Below, piece by piece: positions 5,297 to 9,403 of a stretch of 9,403 nt of DNA. Position 1 is the first letter of the stretch. Every line of letters starts with the position of its first letter. The DNA is from FEN-1297 sp046704255 (GTDB lineage: Bacteria > Bacteroidota > Ignavibacteria > Ignavibacteriales > Ignavibacteriaceae): the NCBI GenBank assembly GCA_046704255.1, contig JBJKSH010000122.1:1-9403 (forward strand), read 5' to 3'. The notes beneath the pieces are model-generated. The model was not told the origin of the DNA. It made no database searches and saw only the letters and a list, made by a program, of their open reading frames with translations. Position numbers and translations under genes: made by a program.

Positions 5297-6102
5297 CTCG
5301 GTTTATAATATTTCATTACTTCAGGTAATTCTTTTTTAATAGCTTCAATTCTAGCTGCATCCGATGGGTGGTCGCTTAAAAATTCCGGAGGTAACTGCCC
5401 TTTTTGCGCACTCATCATTCTTTGCCAAAATGCCAAAGCTTCATGCGGATCATATCCTGCCATTGCCATAAATATTAATCCTAGATGATCTGCTTCGCTT
5501 TCCTGCAGCCGGCTGTATGGAAGAAGAATTCCGACCTGGGTTCCTATGCCGAATGCTGCCATAAAAAGATTTTGAGTAAGTACCGGTTTGTTTTTTAATG
5601 CTTCTGATAATGCTACTCCACCAAGTTGGGTTATTAGCGCCTGGCTCATTCTTTCGTTACCATGCTTTGCAACAGCATGAGCGATTTCATGACCAAGCAC
5701 TACCGCAAGCCCTGCTTCTGTTTTTGTAATAGGAAGAATCCCGTTATAAACAACAACCTTTCCGCCGGGCATACACCAGGCATTTGCTTCCTTACCGTCA
5801 ATTAGGTGGAACTCCCATTTATATCCATTTAGCTGACTGGAGAGATTGCGTCCGGCAAAATAGCTTTCAACAGCATTAGATATTCTTTCTCCAACTTTTT
5901 TAACGATTGCAATTTCTTTTTGGTTTGTACTTTCCTTATTAGATTTTAAGAATTGATCATATTGCTGAAAACTCATTGACAACATCTCGTTATCCGGTAT
6001 TAAATCCAGTTGTTTTCTGCCGGTAATTGGTACAGTGCTGCAAGAATTTATAATTACCAGCGATAATATAAATACAATTATGGCTGTTAAATATTTTTTC
6101 AT
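5293..6102 (-). CDS. M48-family zinc metalloprotease lipoprotein (LoiP/YggG-like)
   Basis: 269 residues. The N-terminus has a signal peptide with hydrophobic core and a lipobox-like IINSC, Cys21 being the likely lipidated residue, so the enzyme should be anchored in the envelope facing the periplasm. After CSTVPITGRKQL, a sequence typical of periplasmic M48 proteases, come the zinc motif HEIAH (138-142; His138 and His142 ligands, Glu139 catalytic) and ESEAD (201-205), which supplies the third ligand Glu201. SDHP near residue 243 is also typical. The length matches the compact LoiP/YggG group rather than BepA with its TPR tail. A role in quality control of outer-membrane proteins is family knowledge. 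No clear SD precedes the ATG. It is the last gene of the serA-side minus-strand block, 48 bp after the DUF2269 gene. Confidence 0.92.
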   Translation of the reverse strand: MKKYLTAIIVFILSLVIINSCSTVPITGRKQLDLIPDNEMLSMSFQQYDQFLKSNKESTNQKEIAIVKKVGERISNAVESYFAGRNLSSQLNGYKWEFHLIDGKEANAWCMPGGKVVVYNGILPITKTEAGLAVVLGHEIAHAVAKHGNERMSQALITQLGGVALSEALKNKPVLTQNLFMAAFGIGTQVGILLPYSRLQESEADHLGLIFMAMAGYDPHEALAFWQRMMSAQKGQLPPEFLSDHPSDAARIEAIKKELPEVMKYYKPS

Positions 6103-6150
6103 TGTTTCTTATAAAAAGTCAATTATTAAAAATATTTCTTTAGTAATTCT

Positions 6151-6609
6151 TTATGGTTTTAGCACCATTAAAATTACGGCAATGTAAGGAGCTAGAGTTG
6201 CAACAGATCCCCATACATCCCATTTCTTGGACAGTTTGCGGTAATCTTCCCAGTTATATTTTTCTTCGCTGCTTGTTAACGCATAAATTTTCTTTTGAAC
6301 CGGTACCACATGTGCCATAAAAGCATAAGCGGAAATAATTATCATTATTATAGACCAAAATATCCATGGCGTATCAATTAGAGAGAAATTTCCCTGCATT
6401 GCAGTTCCAAGTCCGAATATTATAAGCAAAGTTACGGCAGGCATTGTAAACAGCCTGTCGGCTTTAATAATATTTTTGAAGGTATCGGATATTTTTATGC
6501 GGTCTTTAGTTCTTTCAGCCTGTATTTTCCAGAAGGCACCTATGGTTATATTACCAAGGAAAATTATTACGGCTACAACATGAAGAAGTTTCCAGATATT
6601 ATAAATCAT
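6151..6609 (-). CDS. DUF2269-like integral membrane protein
   Basis: 152 residues from the ATG at 6607-6609, preferred over an in-frame ATG 14 codons upstream because AAGGAAG (6616-6622 on the plus coordinates) sits 6 nt before it. The sequence opens MIYNIWKLLHVVAVIIFLGN, the LLHV...LGN...GAFWK pattern of DUF2269 proteins. Four membrane helices are visible: about residues 7-27, 54-72 (FTMPAVTLLIIFGLGTAM), 81-101 (WIFWSIIMIIISAYAFMAHV) and 133-150. The cytoplasmic or periplasmic loop between helices one and two carries an ERTKDRIK basic run. Function is not known for this family. It lies 69 bp after serA and 48 bp before the M48 protease on the same strand, so cotranscription is possible but no functional link is evident. 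Confidence 0.82.
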   Translation of the reverse strand: MIYNIWKLLHVVAVIIFLGNITIGAFWKIQAERTKDRIKISDTFKNIIKADRLFTMPAVTLLIIFGLGTAMQGNFSLIDTPWIFWSIIMIIISAYAFMAHVVPVQKKIYALTSSEEKYNWEDYRKLSKKWDVWGSVATLAPYIAVILMVLKP

Positions 6610-6647
6610 TTGCAACTTCCTTAAAATATAGTGTAGGTAAATAGTAA

Positions 6648-6669
6648 GCACCTAAATTTATGCAGGTGC
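6648..6669 (-). other. short inverted repeat between serA and the DUF2269 gene
   Basis: GCACCT (6648-6653) and AGGTGC (6664-6669) form a perfect 6-bp stem with a 10-nt loop. On the minus strand the bases after it (TTACTATTT) are only moderately T-rich, so it may be a leaky terminator after serA or an mRNA stem before the DUF2269 gene. Confidence 0.3.
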
Positions 6670-6678
6670 AAAATAAAA

Positions 6679-7926
6679 TCAAAATAACACTCTTGCTTTT
6701 ATAGTTCCCCGAATCGATTTTAATTCATTTAAAATTTCATTAGAGTTAGCTTTGTTGTCTATATCAATTATAACATATCCGATTTCCGGATCAGTTTGAA
6801 GAAACTGAGAGGCAATATTTAGTTTTCTTGAAACAAACACTTTTGTTATTTTATTAAGTATACCCGGTTTATTTTCATGTATATGCAGATACCGCTGTCT
6901 GTTATAATTCGGTGCCAAAGAAATTTCCACAAAATTGGTGGCGCCTATTGTAGAACCGACATCACTGTACTTAACTAATTTCTCGGAAACTTCCAGTGCA
7001 ATACTTGACTGAGCTTCTACAGTGCTTCCGCCGATATGAGGAGTTAAAATTACATTCGGAAATTTTTGAAGAGGCGAGACAAAAGATTCTTTATTGGAAC
7101 CCGGTTCCTTTGGGTAAACGTCAATAGCTGCACCGGCAATTGTGCCTGTTTCCAAAAGGCTCGCTAGTGCATTTATATCTACTACGCTGCCGCGTGAAGC
7201 ATTTATAAGATAAGCACCTTTTTTCATCAGGCTCAATTCCTTTGATGTCATCATATTTCTAGTTAAAGTAGTATCCGGAACATGAAGCGTTACCACATCT
7301 GAATTTGATAAAAGTTCTTCAATGTTATCACAGGCTTTTGCATTTCCTAGAGAAAGTTTCTTTTCAATATCATAATAAAGTACATTCATCCCCATGCCCT
7401 CGGCTAATACAGATACCTGTGTACCGATATGCCCGTACCCGATAATTCCGATTGTTTTTCCTCTTACTTCAAAAGAGGCTTTTGCATCCTTGAGCCACCT
7501 GCCTTCATGTGCCGCAAAATTCCTTTCCGGAATTCTTCTCATTAATTGAATAGCCTCGCTAATAACCAGTTCCGCTACAGAACGCGTATTTGAAAACGGA
7601 GCGTTAAATACCGGAATTCCTTTCATCTTTGCTGCCGATAGATCAACCTGGTTTGTTCCGATACTAAAGCAGCCAACTGCAATAAGCAGTTTAGCCTTAT
7701 CAAGAACTTCCTTTGTTAGGTGAGTCCGGGAGCGAATACCGATCATATGCACATTTTCAATTTTTTTTAGAAGCTGCTCTTTATCCAGGGCACTTTTAAC
7801 ATATTCAACATTTGAATAATCATTTTCCTTTAAGAAGTTTACCGCATTTTCATGTATTCCTTCTAACAGCAATACTCTTATTTTATCTTTGGGAAGTGAG
7901 TAACGGTTTGTCGCTTTTCTAATCAT
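6679..7926 (-). CDS. serA: D-3-phosphoglycerate dehydrogenase with ACT domain
   Basis: Catalyses the first committed step of serine synthesis, oxidising 3-phosphoglycerate to 3-phosphohydroxypyruvate with NAD+. The 415 residues follow the E. coli SerA plan closely: substrate-domain motif RSRTHLTKEV and GCFSIGTNQVDL (65-96), NFAAHEGRW, NAD loop GYGHIG (163-168, GxGxxG), and catalytic Arg245 (NASRG), Glu274 (PKEP) and His297 (TPHIGG). A C-terminal ACT domain (about 345-415) begins HIHENKPGIL. His350, Asn352 and Asn370 align with the serine-binding residues of the E. coli enzyme, so feedback inhibition by serine is expected. The Gly-Gly hinge found in E. coli before the ACT domain is replaced here by NYNRQ. 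The ATG has no clear SD; the length fits the family. A TATAAT lies on the minus strand at 7960-7965 without a good -35. Confidence 0.96.
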   Translation of the reverse strand: MIRKATNRYSLPKDKIRVLLLEGIHENAVNFLKENDYSNVEYVKSALDKEQLLKKIENVHMIGIRSRTHLTKEVLDKAKLLIAVGCFSIGTNQVDLSAAKMKGIPVFNAPFSNTRSVAELVISEAIQLMRRIPERNFAAHEGRWLKDAKASFEVRGKTIGIIGYGHIGTQVSVLAEGMGMNVLYYDIEKKLSLGNAKACDNIEELLSNSDVVTLHVPDTTLTRNMMTSKELSLMKKGAYLINASRGSVVDINALASLLETGTIAGAAIDVYPKEPGSNKESFVSPLQKFPNVILTPHIGGSTVEAQSSIALEVSEKLVKYSDVGSTIGATNFVEISLAPNYNRQRYLHIHENKPGILNKITKVFVSRKLNIASQFLQTDPEIGYVIIDIDNKANSNEILNELKSIRGTIKARVLF

Positions 7927-8334
7927 AAGAATTCATATTTATAAGTGTTTCTGATTAAAATTATAAAGTTTATTTTTATCTTTTCTTAAATATCTTAACC
8001 TGAAAAATAATAAAAGCATGTTTGCCAAAAAACTTAAAATAAGTTTAAATGTCTAACAATTTGATATTCTTGTTTTATTTAACAAAGGCTGAGTTCTTTT
8101 TTGCATTTTTATACAATTATGATTATGCAAGATTACTTTTCCGGATATAGCCATAAACAATTTTTTATAAAAATATATTTTTTTATGGATTTGATAGTTG
8201 AAAATGATTAACTTTTATATCAATAAAATAAGGGACGTTCTATTCGATGAATAATACCAAATAATATTCATTCTGTTTTTACAAATAATTTAATCTCATT
8301 TAATATTTTTAATTAATAAATTAAAGAGGGTTCT
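7927..8334. promoter_or_regulatory. 408-bp divergent AT-rich intergenic region between serA and the beta-helix gene
   Basis: Holds the upstream sequences of two divergent genes. Towards serA (minus) there is a TATAAT at 7960-7965. Towards the secreted protein (plus) two candidates occur: TTGATA (8191-8196) N17 TTTATA (8214-8219), and TTTACA (8278-8283) N17 TAATAT (8301-8306); neither is decisive. A perfect 7-bp inverted repeat AAACTTA-AAA-TAAGTTT lies at 8030-8046. A 33-codon frame opening at 8049 has no SD and is not called. AGAGGG (8325-8330) is the SD of the next gene. No RNA gene or transposon remnant was seen. Confidence 0.45.
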
Positions 8335-9403
8335 ATGCGTAAAATAATTTTTACCTTTTTAGTAATTCTTTTTTCCGTGAGTTTAGGTTACTCACAGGTA
8401 ACTCAGCTTTCCGGTGATTATTATATTGGTGCTGCAGGAACGGGACCAGGCGGCTCGAATCCTAATTATGCTTCATTAAAAGATGCATTTGATGTAATAG
8501 ACAGTGCGACCATAACAGGTAATTGCACTTTCTATATTACAAGTAATATTGACGAACCAAATACCGGCGGTATAGGTATAGCCTTGGCGGTTGATCCTTC
8601 TCCGTATACAATAACAATTAAACCGTATACCGGAGTTACACCTACTATTACTTTGGAATATCCGTCCGACGGTAATTCCGGTCCTTCCGGTGCTTTTGTA
8701 ATAGGCATTCCATCAACAAATAAAATAGCATGGAGTGACTTAACTAAAACCAGAAATATTGTAATAGATGGATCAAATACGGCTGGCGGTACAACTAGAG
8801 ATTTAACAATTCAAACTGCAACCACGGCTAATAGAAATGCAATGCCCTTAGTAATAGTCGGCGATGTTTCAAACGTAACTGTTAAAAACACAAACATTTT
8901 TTACAAAGTTCAAACTGTAAGCACTTCCGGTAATCTCTTTATTGGCGCCGCAATCCTTAGATCAAGAGTTCAGAATAGCATAGACTGGGTTCCCCAAAAT
9001 ATTACTTTCGAAAATGATCACTTAAGTGGTAACTTCGATGGTGTGGCTCAAAATGCTCAAGGTATCGGATGCTACGCAAGTTCTCCTTATACATTAACAC
9101 ATCCGAATAATATTACTTTAAAGAATAATCTAATCGAAGGTAAAAGAAGAGGCGTTGCATTATATCTAGCCGGCAGTTTCAATATTTATGGAAATGAAAT
9201 TATACTAAATCAGAATGTAACAGCAAGTACGGACAACGAAGCAATTTACGCAGTAAACGTAGACTCAGGATCTGTCGTAAACATTTATGATAATAAAATT
9301 TCGGAAGTCTCTTCAATGTCCAACGGTTCCGGCTACGGCAATTCGGCAATCAGTATTGAAACCAACGGGACATATAATATTTACAATAATATGATTTACG
9401 GAT
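8335..9403 (+). CDS. large secreted beta-helix protein, C-terminus beyond window
   Basis: The frame is open from the ATG at 8335 to the window end, giving 356 residues and no stop. AGAGGG (8325-8330) lies 4 nt upstream. Residues 1-21 form a signal peptide ending GYSQ, the SQ/AQ cleavage type common in Bacteroidota. After it comes YYIGAAGTGPGGSNPNYASL and a beta-rich, Asn/Thr/Gly-rich sequence. From about residue 180 onward repeated units such as NVTVKNTNIFY, NITFENDHLSG, NITLKNNLIEG, FNIYGNEI and VNIYDNKISE look like the coils of a right-handed parallel beta-helix, as in surface adhesins and polysaccharide-binding or -cleaving proteins. A type IX secretion sorting domain would be expected at the unseen C-terminus; this is inference. 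No catalytic motif is visible. Composition is typical of the window, with no sign of transfer. Confidence 0.85.
   Translation, partial: MRKIIFTFLVILFSVSLGYSQVTQLSGDYYIGAAGTGPGGSNPNYASLKDAFDVIDSATITGNCTFYITSNIDEPNTGGIGIALAVDPSPYTITIKPYTGVTPTITLEYPSDGNSGPSGAFVIGIPSTNKIAWSDLTKTRNIVIDGSNTAGGTTRDLTIQTATTANRNAMPLVIVGDVSNVTVKNTNIFYKVQTVSTSGNLFIGAAILRSRVQNSIDWVPQNITFENDHLSGNFDGVAQNAQGIGCYASSPYTLTHPNNITLKNNLIEGKRRGVALYLAGSFNIYGNEIILNQNVTASTDNEAIYAVNVDSGSVVNIYDNKISEVSSMSNGSGYGNSAISIETNGTYNIYNNMIYG

Noticed and set aside
6610..6651. 14-residue N-terminal extension of the DUF2269 protein
   Set aside because: The internal ATG at 6609 has a strong AAGGAAG SD and begins exactly where the family-like sequence starts.
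8049..8150. 33-codon frame in the serA upstream gap
   Set aside because: No SD, AT-driven Phe/Leu/Tyr content and no recognisable features.

Overview
The window looks like chromosomal DNA from an AT-rich member of the Bacteroidota/Chlorobiota side of bacteria, most likely an Ignavibacteria-like organism. The support is indirect: a DUF3098 small membrane protein, an Omp28-like secreted thioredoxin-fold protein, signal peptides ending in AQ or SQ, a large secreted beta-helix protein, Bacteroidetes-type promoter elements (TTTG / TAnnTTTG), and a mix of genes with and without Shine-Dalgarno (SD) sites. No CRISPR array, tRNA, rRNA, transposase or integrase was seen.

Layout. Positions 1-1827 (minus) hold a two-gene unit: a sugar-phosphate nucleotidyltransferase followed after 30 bp by metK, which runs off the left edge. 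A short divergent gap leads to a plus-strand gene (1927-3918) for a secreted protein with a helical/TPR-like N-terminal half, a CPPC thioredoxin-like domain and an Omp28-like C-terminal domain. A 415-bp region (3919-4333) carries a Bacteroidetes-type promoter, a possible structured leader and two weak small ORFs. It leads to an 82-aa unrecognised protein. Positions 4588-4731 hold the most striking non-coding segment: a near-consensus promoter overlapped by an inverted repeat, then a GC-rich structured RNA with a strong terminator. One loop of that RNA is complementary to the SD of the next gene. Next come a DUF3098 membrane protein and, overlapping it, a lone EutN/CcmL-type microcompartment vertex protein with a TTG start.

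The EutN gene meets a minus-strand block tail to tail, the stop codons sharing CTAG. That block, read right to left, is serA (phosphoglycerate dehydrogenase with ACT domain), a DUF2269 membrane protein and an M48 metalloprotease lipoprotein. A 408-bp divergent gap separates serA from a plus-strand secreted beta-helix protein that continues past the right edge.

How the genes relate. MetK and SerA are housekeeping metabolism (S-adenosylmethionine and serine synthesis). The nucleotidyltransferase feeds cell-surface sugars. The CPPC protein, M48 lipoprotein and beta-helix protein act in the envelope or outside the cell. The EutN protein is the anomaly: it is a shell component with no shell gene or encapsulated enzyme in view. 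The best candidates for undescribed biology are the structured RNA before the DUF3098 gene and the solitary EutN protein coupled to it.
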